A stretch of 64,000 nt of DNA from Thelonectria olida (taxonomy: Eukaryota > Ascomycota > Sordariomycetes > Hypocreales > Nectriaceae). The position numbers and the translations under genes were made by a program. Position 1 is the stretch's first letter; the number at the start of each line of letters is the position of its first letter. The notes beneath the pieces were generated by a model that saw only the letters and a program-made list of their open reading frames with translations, did no database searches and was not told the DNA's origin. Positions 32,901 to 43,951 of this stretch are shown here, piece after piece. The DNA lies in NCBI GenBank assembly GCA_020736575.1, contig JAGPYM010000091.1:1-64000 (forward strand), given 5' to 3'.

Positions 32901-34713
32901 TCAGAATCTGATCAACAATGAACTCCTCAACATCAGCATCACGAGTGATTACAAGGTTCTCGCGGTTCCTTACGCCGGAAGTATCGGAGACTTGCTCATT
33001 TTCGCGACCATCTTTGGACTGGCCATGGCTGTTTACCCAGCATTCCTCGGCCTCTACCCGACCTTTGAGCGCCTTCGTGGAATCAGGGCAATGCACTACA
33101 GCAATGGAGTTCACGCTTTGCCTCTGTGGCTGGCATATCTGGGTTTCGATTTCCTGGTAACCCTACTGATTGCCACAGTTGCTACTATCATCTTTGCAGC
33201 TGTGACGAGCGTGTGGTATCATCTAGAGTATCTCTTCACCGTGTTGCTTCTCTACGGAGTTGCTTCCACGCTTTTCTCCTATGTCTTGTCCCTGGCAGCC
33301 AAATCTCAGTTGGCTGTCTTTGCCGCTGCAGCTGCAATCCAGGCCGTCTTATATCTGGTCTTCTTCATTGCGAATATGACGACCTTTACATACCAGGATC
33401 CTTCGAATCAAAGCTCGATCCTCAATATTGTCTTCTTCACTATGGGCCTTGTATCCCCCCCGGCGAGTTTAGGCCGCTCGGTATACCTATCCGTCAACAT
33501 TTGGGGCATTACCTGTCGAGGAAGAGATCTTGCCTCTTATCCAGGGGCAATTGACGTTTACGGAGGACCCATTCTGTACCTCATTCTTCAGTCACTTTGT
33601 CTACTCGGTATCCTGCTTTGGAAGGATTTGGGCTTCAACTTGGCCATGTCACGGCCAAAGTCGAAGCCACATTACGGCGACCCTCTCGAGCTCGAGTTGG
33701 GAGCGCGACACAATGGAACCGGTGTCAAGGGCGACTGTCTCGAAGCTGTTGGTCTTCGGAAGCAGTTCAAACGCGAAGTTGTCGTCGAGGATGTCACTTT
33801 CAGTGTCCCTTGGGGCGAATGCTATGCCCTCCTAGGCCCTAACGGAGCAGGCAAGACGACGTGTCTGGCTATGATCCAGGGTGATCTCTTCCCCAGCAAC
33901 CGAGACGCTGAGATCACGGTAGATGGCATTTCCATGATCAGTCATCGCGCGAGAGCCCGCTCGAAGTTGGGAGTTTGTCCTCAGATTGATCCGCTGGACA
34001 ACATGACTGTTGGCGAACACTTACGTTTCTACGCTGAAGTTCGTGGAATTGAGAATCCTGGCCACAACATCGACATCATTCTCAATGTCCTTGGCATCGG
34101 TCAGTACGTGAATAGGAAAGCGACCAAGTTGTCAGGCGGCAACAAGAGGAAACTGTCTCTGGGCATTGCCTTGATGGGCAACCCAACTGTGCTGCTACTT
34201 GATGAGCCCTCCTCGGGAATGGACGCGTTGAGCAAGCGCTTGATGTGGCGGACTTTGGCTTCGGTAATTCCAGGTCGAGCCCTCGTCCTCACGACACACT
34301 CGATGGAAGAAGCCAATGCCCTTGCGAACCGAGCCGGGATCCTCGCCGGCAAAATACTCGCCCAGGGAACCACCAAGGAGCTCAAGTTGAGGTACGGAGA
34401 CGGCTACTCTGTTCATCTGGCTCATCGTGATGGATCAAACACCGACGAGAGAGATATGGAGCGTATATGGGCGTGGGTTCATCGCCAGTTCCCAAACTTG
34501 GCCAGCATCGACACAGGCTCCCTCCATCATGGTCAGATCAAGTTTGAGATTTCTTTTGGGCAGGACGGTATCAGTGTGGCGGACGTATTGGAGACGATTG
34601 AGCAGGCCAAGAGGAGGCTTTGCATTGAGTATTACAGTGTTAGTCGAGCGACCCTCGATCAGGTGTTCTTTGGTGTTTTAGAAGAGAATGACCGCGCTGA
34701 GGAGAACCACTGA
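29998..34713 (+). CDS. ABCA-type full-size ABC transporter, cluster exporter candidate
   Basis: Exons 29998-30122 and 30171-34713 (one 48 nt intron) give 1555 residues. The order is TMD1-NBD1-TMD2-NBD2, with a first helix at the N-terminus (FILPLLFVVFLCYAKNL) followed by a large loop, as in ABCA proteins. NBD1 has Walker A LGANGSGKSTTLD (about 507), signature LSGGQKRKLQLAL (about 599) and Walker B CCVDEVSSGVDP. NBD2 has LGPNGAGKTTCLAM (about 1263), LSGGNKRKLSLGIAL (about 1360) and VLLLDEPSSGMD. All catalytic motifs look intact. ABCA proteins usually move lipids or amphiphiles. Its place just after the PKS-NRPS suggests export of, or protection from, the product. Such clusters more often encode an MFS or ABCG-type pump. 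Confidence 0.9.
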
Positions 34714-35218
34714 GGGCGGATGACTTTGGGACGATTATGGCTTTGACCTAAGGTTGTTATATTGTTAGCAAAGTATCATTTATACGATAGACTGTCCTTT
34801 TTAATCATACGTATTAAAAACTTCCACCCTCAAGGCGTAACCATTTACCTCAGACTTTGGAGGTGGGGGATATTACTTCTTCAAGACAACAAATTCGTAG
34901 TACACAATTTCACGATGCCGTCGCGATCCTAGGAACCCCAGGAGACGGGAAGGGCTTGGGCACCGCCACAATGCCCCTCTCGCCGTTCATATCGGTAAAA
35001 GTTAAGATTGTCGAGTTGCTATTGGCTTGGCAACTTGGTACGGCGATCCTGACGGGCCACGACTTGAGCATAAGCGCTATGGTTGCTCAGCCACGATGTG
35101 AGCTTTTTCTTACGTCGACTGGGGGCTTGGACCATATGATGCAAACGATCCCACACGTTGGATTGTCAATTTGACCTATGCCACTCACTCCAACTACTCT
35201 CAATTCGCTGCTCCCAAG
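34714..35218. other. Intergenic, promoter of the C6 regulator
   Basis: About 500 bp separate the transporter and regulator genes. No copy of the TCGGAC string was seen here. Confidence 0.4.
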
Positions 35219-37210
35219 ATGAGCAGCGACGATTTCAGGTCCAGAGGCCTCAAGGCTTGTACGACGTGCGCCAGCGCGAAAGTGCGGTGTGACATGGCGG
35301 CTGGCCAGAAGAAATGCAAGAGGTAAGCAAGCCTCACATTGGCTACGGCTGTTGCTAAATGAGAGCCTCAGGTGCAAGCGACTGAACAAGGAATGCAATG
35401 TCCAACCGCGTGGGAGTCATAGTCGAACCAGGGCTTCCAAGGGAGGCTACGGCAGAGAGTACGCAGGACACCAGCGATGCCGTTTGAGGCATCTACCAAC
35501 TGCTACGCAACTAACAATTGCCAGGGACCTTCTCAGTCTCGAGTCCAAAGTCAATTCAGTCGCTCAACGTTTATCATCTTCTTCTCAGCTGCCTACGACC
35601 GAAGGACACGCCAAAGACAGTTTACCGAGTGCCGCTTCGTCTGATTCGCCCCTCACTTTCATCTTCACACAGCCGCTTTCACAAGAAGCAGGTTTGATAG
35701 CCTGCCAACTGTTAGAGCTTTATACCCGACAAATGATGCCTTTGTTTCCATTCGTCTGGATACACTCGGAAGAGACTCCAGAACACCTATTCCAGGAAAG
35801 ACCAGTGCTCTACATGGCCATCATGGTAGTCGCATGTCAAAGCAACCTCGACGCACAGCTGGAGCTTGCGCAGCGATGGCGTCAAGAGATCGGCCGCAGG
35901 ATCTGGGTTGAAGGCGAGAAGAGTCTCCAGCTGCTGCAAGGAATGTTGGTTTACCTGGCCTGGTACGTTTCAGAATCGTTTCGAAGACGCACAAACTCAG
36001 TTGACATAGGCATCACACCCATGTATCTCTTGGTTCGGAGCTCAGCAATCTCATGTACTCGGCAATGTCGCTAGTGACAGAACTCAGGCTTGGCAAGAAG
36101 CAATTGCCAAACACGAGGATTGGTCCAGGCGCGTTGAATGAAATCACCAGAGAGAGTGTGTCCCAAGCCAGAATGACTCCCGACGAACAACGGTGCTATC
36201 TCGGTGTCTTCTGGATCAACTCAGTGTGCGTGTCAAGTTCTTGCTGCCAAGACTAAGCTGACGTCGGGGAGTGCAGGCTTAGAATGTGCGTCCGGGATAT
36301 GGTAGCGATGCCGTTGAGACCATCAATAAACGAGAGTTGCGCGGTACTGGAAGAAGTGATGCAGTTCCCATCAGACCGCTACTTGGTCCAATTGGTCCGA
36401 GTTCAGCAAGTTGCTGAAACAATTGGGAAGAACTTGTTTGAGGACGCGAATGAGGCCAATCTTCAAGTCTCCAGCACAATGCTGGTCACAGTTTCGCATC
36501 TGGAGAAAGAAGTCATGAAGCTCGGAAATACATTAAGCCAGGGTCTCTCTCAGCAAGGTGAGTACCTTCACGAAAAAAAGACGATGAGGTTTTCAGAACA
36601 CTGAACAAAGATAGCCTTCCTCACAATGGCATACAGCATGCTCCAAATCTTCCTCTACAAGGTTGGAATGCATGATCGCCTGCATCAGGCCTCAGACCTG
36701 ACGACTCCTTCCCCCCATGTTCTGCAATCCTCTCATCTGCTTGTTTCCTGCCTCACCGCTGTCAAAAGCCTCATCGACAGCTTTCTCTCATTGACCAATT
36801 CCGCGATTTTGTCAATGCCTTATCCTTACTGGATTCAGGTGGGCCATTCTGTTTGCATCTTCTCACGCTTACTGGCCACGAACAACAGTTCCTGGAATCT
36901 GGGCATTCTCACTGGAATTTCTAACTTTACTGAAACTCTGGAGAGAATCGTGTGCAAGATTGAAGGAGCCATCAGTGAGGGGATGAGCTCTGCACCACCG
37001 AGGTCTCTGCCAGCCGTGTTTAATGACTTGCGTAGAAGATGTGTCGAGATCTGCAGGAAAGTTGAGAAGAGTTCAAGGCTAGATATTCCATCAAGCGAAG
37101 TAGTCGCAGGGTCCTCAGCGTCGGGGATGTTCGACGCTGCTAATATGGTCATGGACGAGCAGACGGAAGATTTACTATTTAACTTCCTCACGGATGGGGG
37201 ACTGATATAA
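35219..37210 (+). CDS. C6 zinc-cluster transcription factor with fungal_trans domain, likely cluster regulator
   Basis: Proposed exons are 35219-35322, 35372-35458, 35525-35962, 36010-36225, 36277-36557 and 36615-37210. They total 1722 nt (573 residues) with every phase consistent. The zinc cluster is C-x2-C-x6-C-x8-C-x2-C-x6-C (ACTTCASAKVRC, then KKCKRCKRLNKEC), split by the first intron. The 66 nt second intron is divisible by three and could be retained, but it has a strong CTAAC branch point. The middle homology region includes WHHTHVSLGSELSNLMYSAM and GVFWINSVLRMCVRDM, typical of the fungal_trans fold. A DNA-binding activator role at CGG-type sites is established for the family. The adjacent position makes it the best candidate regulator of the biosynthetic genes. 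Confidence 0.87.
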
Positions 37211-37504
37211 AACACAAACATAGCCAGCCGTTACCGTTGAAACTTTTCAGTTTCAACTTCCTCCACCAACCGCAATCACACCCACAAAGATCAAAGATTC
37301 AACCCTTCAGCCGAATCCTCTGCTTTCTCCCTGTTCACTCCTTTGTTTCTGTCCCTCCAGTTTGATGCTCTCTAATTGATCTGATAGAATGTGTTCAAAT
37401 TGATGATACTATTTTCTTAATCCATCAGTCTGTGTTTATTTGCTTAAGCCATTCATCCTAAACTGATCGAGGCTACTTACCTCTGGAAGAACTTGGTCCC
37501 TTTG

Positions 37505-38341
37505 TTACCATGGAGAAGTACCATCACCAGTTATAAGCCCGACTGCATCGTCATCTCGCTCCCCGCGCACAATGCTCAGCAAAAGCCTCGCCGAATTAGC
37601 CGGGTCGCCAGCATACCCCCCAGCCGTGCGAGCCGCCTCGCTGGTGCCGCGCAAGTTGGACACGACAAAGCCCGGACACATGATTCGGACTTTGAGGGGG
37701 GTTCCCGCAACTTCAAGCTGCTCATGCATGGCAATCATGTTGAGCGCTGCCTTGCTCGCGCGGTAAGCGTTGGAGCCAGCCGTGGTTACGTGCAATGGAG
37801 AGCTAGGATCGGTAATCTTGGCGAGTGAACTTGTTACACTGCCAATGTAAATCGAATAGGATGATGAAGCCGCTAGAAGCAAGGAGCGAAAGGCATCCGA
37901 GACCAAGGCTGGGCCGAAGACGTTGGTCCTGAATGTCGACGAGAACATGGTCTCGAGATCAGGACCATTTGGCGCAATGCCGGCATTATTGACGAGGACG
38001 TCGAGACGCCCGAATTTGTCCTTGACGGCAGACGCCGCTGATTGAATGGTGGCACGGTCAGTAACGTCTAGGTGCAAAGGTGTCAACCCATTCTTGCCGT
38101 GGCCAGCAGCTTTGATCTCAGCAATGGCAGCGTCAATCTTGCTAAGAGTTCGGCCAGCGAGAATGATGTGAAAATCGTCAGGGGCGGCAGCCAACTCTTT
38201 CGCCACGGCGAAGCCAATGCCCGAGTTGGCACCTATAACGATGTCGGTCAGGCATGAAGTCGATATGAAGATGGATAGATGCGGTAAAAGAACCTAAGGG
38301 AGCGACTTACCTGTGATGAGAACAATCTTGGTAGGAGACAT
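37505..38341 (-). CDS. Short-chain dehydrogenase/reductase
   Basis: Exons 38341-38311 and 38232-37505 (78 nt intron) give 252 residues starting MSPTKIVLITGANSGIG. It is a classical SDR: the TGxxxGIG cofactor site is created across the splice junction, NNAG lies near residue 92, a serine strand SIYIGSVTSS and the catalytic YRASK follow, then the PGFVVSNL loop. NADP(H) preference is suggested by the Arg in ILAGRTLSK. The substrate is unknown. It lies tail-to-tail with the C6 regulator about 300 bp away. It may supply a tailoring step for the cluster or may be an unrelated neighbour; nothing in the sequence decides this. Confidence 0.85.
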
Positions 38342-38800
38342 GATGAGGCTTGACTTTGCGGTTTAGAGCATTGAGGTCGCAGTGTGTGCTTAACGAGTGC
38401 AGATTGGCAGTGGTAACGGTAACAGCCATTTCGCAGCTTTTATCTTAATACGAATGGACTTCCTTAATACTCGCATATCAACTAAATAATAACCAGCCTT
38501 GAGAGCCACTTTCTTTCCTCAGACTCCTTGTCTCGTTGTCGTCTAAAAGCCGAAGGCCGAGCCGATGGATGATCCCCACGCAACCGCGCAAGACTAACCA
38601 GATCTAGAAGCCCATGACATGGATCATTATCCTCAGACTTGGATCGTCGACCAACAGATCCGACTCTTGTCATCATCATCTTCAGTCTCATCGAACCAAC
38701 AGCTCTTTGCAACGCAGCAAAAGTGATACCCGACTCTCCACATACAACCAAGCCCAGCTAGTCCCACGTCTGTTTATCTCTCGTCCGGAACACCGGCACC
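38342..38800. other. Divergent promoter region
   Basis: About 460 bp separate the SDR (minus) and the second C6 regulator (plus). No coding frame was supported. Confidence 0.4.
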
Positions 38801-40647
38801 ATGGTCTACTACGGGCCGTCACGGGCCTGCGCCACCTGCAAGAAGCGTCGAAAAAGTGTCAGTGTTGACCCAAAAACTCCGCAATGGATCTCTTTAAGGA
38901 AGAGGGCACATTATTGACATCTTTGTGGAGTTGTAGTGCGACCAGACTCGACCCGTACGTCCATATCACAGCCTGCTACAGTCTCGACAACCAGGCCTTC
39001 AATTTATTCTTGCAAAGAATACTAACACTTAACTCACCAGTCATGTTTGAGATGCATCAAATCAAATCGCACATGTGTCGGCTACGAGGACAATGGGCCT
39101 TGGGTCTTTCGTAAAGTCGACACCCGAGAGACTGCTTCGCCGCGCTTTCAATCTCGAGCGCGAAAGTGTACATTACCAAAACGGAGTCTCATCCCAGGCA
39201 CCAATGCTATCATAGCTGACGTGGACACTACTACTATGGAACTGTCACACCCAAACCACCTTGACTACGGCGTGAGATCATTCCTCTACGACTTTTGCAT
39301 CCTTCCCTCCGACACGGGGGTATCTCGAGGGTTTCTTTCCACCCTGGAGCGCCACGTCAACAAATCCGGTCTTCAGTCCATGTTGAGCAAGGCTTGTCAA
39401 GCTGTGTCCTGGATGACTCATGGCCAAGCACTTCACAGACCACACCTCGTACATGAGGCTGAGACAGTCTATTGTGAGGTCGTTGGGACTTTGGCGAGAG
39501 CCATCGTGCATCCAACGCAGAGAAGCAAGTTGGAGTTGAGATTAACCTCAAAAGTCTTGGGTATATACGAGGTAACTCTGTCTTAAATTCTACGTGCGAA
39601 GCGGGACTTGACATTTTTTGTAGATGGCAAGGCCTCAACTCTCGGCAAGCAACGATGAAAGCATACACGCAATGGGGCTTGGAGCGTTGTTAGGGATTGG
39701 CCTGTCACCTTTACGCCTTTTATCTGGGCAACTATTGACATCGACCTCACGTCGCAGTGTTGACAAGTCATCTAATGGGGTAAGCAGAAATCTAGGTCTT
39801 CTCGGAGCATCGCGAAGTCTCTTACACCCAAATGATACTAACTCGAAGCTGGCAGGCTGAGCCTTTATTTTGCATGTCAACGTCGAACCATCTGCCCGTG
39901 ACCTTGGATGATTTAATACTCCATCTCAGCATGCTATGGACAAGGTATCAGATGGCAGAGCGACAAGATGACTTGCGAATTCTCATGGCTGATTGTCGAG
40001 CCCTGCAAGCTCGTTTCACAAGCTGGCAAGATTCTCAAGTCCCAGAGTCGAGGCCAATAGCTCTAGCAAACTTTGAGGGCCCAGAAGACCTGAACATCCC
40101 AGTCGGCTGCTGGCCCGGGCGGGTCGATACTTACGAGAGCTTGTACACTGCTGGAATATGGAACACGGCGCGTGCAGCTCAGCTTTTGCTATTTGCCCTG
40201 ACTGTGAAGCTGTCAGCCGACATCTCTAACACAAGCACATGTTTATCCAACATGCCCGAAGCCAACTCCATCATCAAAGACATGATGGCCTCTATCCCGT
40301 ATCATCTCACGCATAACCTTCACGACTTTGTCAATGGCCCAGAGACCGAGATTCCGGAACCCGGAAGGACACTTGGAGGATTGCTCATCATGCACCCTCT
40401 CTACGTTGCTGCTCACATACCTTTTACTTCCGCGTGTGCCAAGGATTACTTGCAAAGGTGTCTCACATGGATCGCGAAGAATATGGGTATTGCCCAAGCA
40501 GACAAGTTGGCGCTGGTATGATTCCGAGATGCCCTCCTTCCCAACGATGAAGCTAATCATGCTTGGGTCCTAATCCAGTCTCAAGGTCTTGACGAGAACT
40601 TGCTGCAGAGCGCGTGCATGATTATTTGGTCTTGCTTTCTGGACTAA
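38801..40647 (+). CDS. C6 zinc-cluster transcription factor with an 18 nt exon
   Basis: Proposed exons are 38801-38857, 38937-38954, 39041-39571, 39624-39779, 39856-40515 and 40579-40647, totalling 1491 nt or 496 residues with consistent phases. The zinc cluster reads ACATCKKRRKS, CDQTRP, SCLRCIKSNRTC (C-x2-C-x6-C-x6-C-x2-C-x6-C) and only forms when the 18 nt exon encoding CDQTRP is included. The rest matches the DUF3468/fungal-specific regulator architecture in outline (HLDYGVRSFLYDFCIL; then LTSKVLGIYE; then GRVDTYESLYTAGIWNTARAAQLLL). The middle exon (39624-39779) reads less typically, so a boundary there may be wrong. The last short exon is inferred from a GTATGA donor and an AATCCAG acceptor. 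The target is unknown. Confidence 0.75.
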
Positions 40648-41510
40648 TTAGAGTAGACGAGGCTCCGAGAATCTCTGTTGGAACTTCTATATACGACGCA
40701 GGCTTCTATCTTAATGCGCGAATAACAGAGAGAATGCTAACCTCATCGAAATAATTGCCTTCACACTTATCCTACACTTGGTCTCACCAGGATTAATACG
40801 TCCACCTCCAGCAGGAATGCCCACCTCCATTTTCTTAGCGACGGATATTTCTGCGAAATTCTCCACGTTCTTTGTACCCACAACCGTCGTCTGGTCGTTA
40901 TTCTAGGTCCTACACCACCTCCAGATCCTCTATTCTCGCTCTACATTCTTAACATGCCTCACGAACAACTTGTCGTCAACGTCGTCGTGCGCCATATCTC
41001 ATTTCAGTTCACCCGCTTCTGTCTCCAAACGCTTGACGTCCCACGGCGTGTGAGCATCTGTCAAAACAAACGTCTTGCAGTTGCGGAGTCCACTCATGGG
41101 TGGCGTCTTGGGCAAGATGGCATAGAGGTTCACTCGCTGCGAATCTGACAAGCAAACAAACTCATAACCCAGGCGAGGATGGAACCTCGTCGAATACCAC
41201 GAAGCTCGAGTCGATGCAAATATTCGACGACTGTGGGGAAATGGTAGGTTGTTTCAATGCTCACCCCCTAGGCTGCATCCACTTCTATTTACTCCTTTCA
41301 GCATGGCGAATGCAGCTTGCTTATCCCCCTGTCAGACGAGGGTCCCAAGTGAAATCTAGCTGGCCTACACGGAGTTAATTGTGTTATTCCTGGATCGCTT
41401 ATAAGTGTCAGTCTGCCCCCTTCAGAGATGACTTCATTCGGTCAACTGTACTCATAACCATCTACTTCCTCTTTGCCTTTCTCCAACAGCCTCTTTGGCC
41501 CTTTTTAGCC
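40648..41510. other. Intergenic, nothing recognised
   Basis: About 860 bp. Short frames at 40954 and 41100 lack any recognisable protein character. Confidence 0.4.
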
Positions 41511-42328
41511 ATGCACCTGATTCTTACCGGAGCCACCGGGCTCGTGGGGTCCAGCGTCCTCGATGCGATGCTCAAGTCTACAGAAGTCACAAAAATCTCC
41601 ATCCTGAGCCGAAGACCTGTTCCCATGGCAGCAAACGACCCAAGAGTCAACGTCATCATCCACAAAGACTTTACAGATTTCAAGCCAGATGTCCTTGACA
41701 AACTGCACGGCGCCACTGGAGTTGTTTGGGCTCTGGGAATCAGCCAACTCAAGGTCACCAAAGAGTCCGTCACGTCCACTTGCCTCCCTTCTCACATCTC
41801 ACTAATTACTTAACTGACAACTCATTCAGGGAATACATCAAAATCACAAAAGACTTTCCTCTGGCTGCTGCCAAAGCCTTCTCCGACCCTTCCCCCAAAG
41901 ACGAATCCTTCCACTTCATCTATGTCTCGGGCGGCGGCGCGACCCTGACCCCCGGGCTCTTCACCGCTTTCTACGGTCGAGTCAAAGGCGAAGCTGAGAC
42001 TGCCTTATCCAAGTTGCGTACTCCTCGCTTCTTTGTCGAGTCTGTCCGCCCCGGGGGTGTCGATGCTTCCAATCATGCTGCTATCAAGCCGTACATCCCC
42101 AACCCTGGCTTCGCCTACCACGTCATGGGCGCCTTCTTAGGTCCCCTTATGCGAAGATGCCTTCAGTGGCTGCACAGCCCGACGGAGCATCTCGGGCCGT
42201 TCTTGGTTGGGATGGCCATGGGCAAGTATGATAGGGAGTTAGAGGCAGGCGGAGAGGGTATTACGAGTTTGAACGGCTCAAGAGTATTGGATAACTGGGC
42301 ATTTCGAAGACTCTACGGAATTTCCTAA
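41511..42328 (+). CDS. NAD(P)-binding epimerase-like protein (atypical SDR)
   Basis: Exons 41511-41773 and 41830-42328 give 253 residues, starting MHLILTGATGLVGSSVLDAM. The donor is GTCCAC, which is weak, but it is the only one that keeps phase and yields the expected VTEYIKITKDFPLAAAKAF after splicing. A branch-like AACTGAC lies near the acceptor. The glycine-rich nucleotide loop, SILSRRPVP, the HFIYVSGGGA strand and FYGRVKGEAE resemble the HTATIP2/FMP52-like group of atypical SDRs. The reaction is unknown. It stands alone and is not obviously part of the cluster. Confidence 0.75.
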
Positions 42329-42994
42329 AGGGTACTTATCAGGGACGAATCGTTAAATGCGGTCTAGCCAGCATCATGGAGCGGTGTAGCATGAATGAAT
42401 ATACATTCTGAGCGAGTATGTACTGCAACTTCATTCACAGTCTTGGAATAATGCAGCGGGATATTTCCAGGGATCTGAGCGATTCGTACGGGGAAGCTCC
42501 AGCTGCGAGTAGGTAGGTCTCGTGAGGGCATGGAATATCATCGTTTCGTCTTGCCGTGTCTCCCGTCTTGAACTCAGCCGTATTTATTTCCCTGCCAAGG
42601 TTTCAATGCTCGGATACAGCCACTTAATTAAGCTATTGGTATCCGATTTCTTCACGATTTGACTGGTCACATCTTCATCTCGCCCAACAAAACTATCTCG
42701 ACATAATGGATACATCAAGTTCAGCTCTCTCTGAGACGACCAACTTCTGTCCAGCTCGTTTGCTCGCTTGCTTTGCAGAAAGCGCCACAAGGCGGGTTAT
42801 CCGAACCTGCACGTCTCTGTTGACCGCCCTTCGCATTCTGTTAGTACAAGGAATTTAAGTGAGCATCCCCAGCCATGGCTTTGGCGGCCTGCTTTTCCGG
42901 TCTGCTCACAGTGACCGATACTCAATTCGCTTCTAAGAACTTCCAGTATCTTTTAACATCTACTGATGTCTTCAAACTCATAAAATAGCAACCC
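42329..42994. other. Intergenic, nothing recognised
   Basis: About 660 bp of moderate composition with no supported coding frame. Confidence 0.4.
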
Positions 42995-43347
42995 CGTCGT
43001 CTTCCCACCCTCAGCACTCCAGTAGGCGCGTCGCACATACCGGAAGTTCCATTCCGACTTCAGGCACGAGAGGCACCACGGCCTCTCGCTTAGGAGGTTT
43101 CTCTAGCAACAACCGCGAGGAGCCTGAACGCGACCTGGATGAGCGATGGAGCCTTGAGCAGCCCCTTACGTACGAAGACTCAAGCCCTTCGCTAGACCCG
43201 CCGTCTTTGAGCATTCTTGAGGACGAAACAGACCTCAGCGGGCTGGTGATAGCTCTCTGGAATCGAGAGCCGCCCGCCGAGAAGCCAGAGGAGTCGGAAG
43301 ACTCCGTCCATCACAAGGGTCAAACTAGATTAGTTCGAACACACTAG
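42995..43347 (+). pseudogene. Coding relic, acidic Ser/Pro-rich fragment
   Basis: A plus-strand frame without an ATG stays open from just after a TGA (about 42965) to a TAG near 43346. It reads a Ser/Thr-rich part, then EEPERDLDERWSLEQPL, SPSLDPPSLSILEDETDL, LVIALWNREPPAEKPEE. Composition and codon use look like a real protein, but no start or family is recognised. It may be an internal exon of a dead gene. Confidence 0.35.
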
Positions 43348-43468
43348 GATCTAATTATGGACGCATTTAATCCTGAAAATCGGTCCCTCTGGCCTGATGG
43401 TATTATGACCAAGCGCGCAGCAGAGCTTGCCGGGCGACAGACCGGACATACCTAAAGTGTCTGTGACC

Positions 43469-43678
43469 ATGGACATTGGCATCATTTGCGAAGAGCCTCA
43501 TGTAGGTTAGTCCCCCCCCAATCTTATTTCTACTTTTCTCGCTAATTCTCTTCCACTAGATGGTCTTTCTTGGGCCGAGGGGCGCGGCCAGTGTGGGCAG
43601 ATCCCATGCGTTGTGATGATCAAGGAAACGTTCCTCAACGAATATAACGTTCCATACCGAGCTGTTTATAAGGTTTGA
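43469..43678 (+). CDS. Possible small gene or gene fragment, two exons
   Basis: Exon 43469-43505, a 54 nt intron (43506-43559, donor GTTAGT, acceptor CCACTAG) and exon 43560-43678 join in phase to give 51 residues: MDIGIICEEPHV, DGLSWAEGRGQCGQIPCVVM, IKETFLNEYNVPYRAVYKV. A frame that may belong to the same former gene follows at about 43735-43951 (ENELIEELEDVMSLYIVDVA and further). No family is recognised, and no signal peptide is present. It is most likely the remains of a longer gene. Confidence 0.3.
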
Positions 43679-43734
43679 TGGCATTGATCAGCCATGTCAG
43701 CCAGGTCAGAAGAATGCCCACTGGTGTAGTACTT

Positions 43735-43951
43735 AGGCGCGGGAAGTGAAAACGAGTTGATAGAGGAGCTCGAGGACGTCATGTCCTTGTATATTGTTGA
43801 TGTGGCGGTGTGGTTGGCGAGAACCATTTTTGAAGGTTCTAGCAACTCACAAACAGACCCTGGCCGCCTCAATTACATGTGTCGGGACAGTTATGGGGAT
43901 GATTTTATCGCCGTGGATGAGCTCATGGCAAACGCGATTCGTTTTTTATAG
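43735..43951 (+). pseudogene. Coding relic downstream of the small two-exon frame
   Basis: The frame reads GSENELIEELEDVMSLYIVD, VAVWLARTIFEG, NYMCRDSYGDDFIAVDELMA. It has protein-like composition but no ATG, and it cannot be spliced to the preceding exon in phase with a standard donor. Confidence 0.3.

Noticed and set aside
35459..35524. A 66 nt coding segment in the first C6 regulator
   Set aside because: It is open in frame, but it begins GTACGC, ends TTGCCAG and holds a CTAAC branch site. I treat it as an intron, with retention possible.
13612..42328. A cytochalasan-type cluster
   Set aside because: No BVMO, alpha/beta hydrolase or P450 genes were found, and the Diels-Alderase resembles the decalin-forming Fsa2 group more than CcsF.
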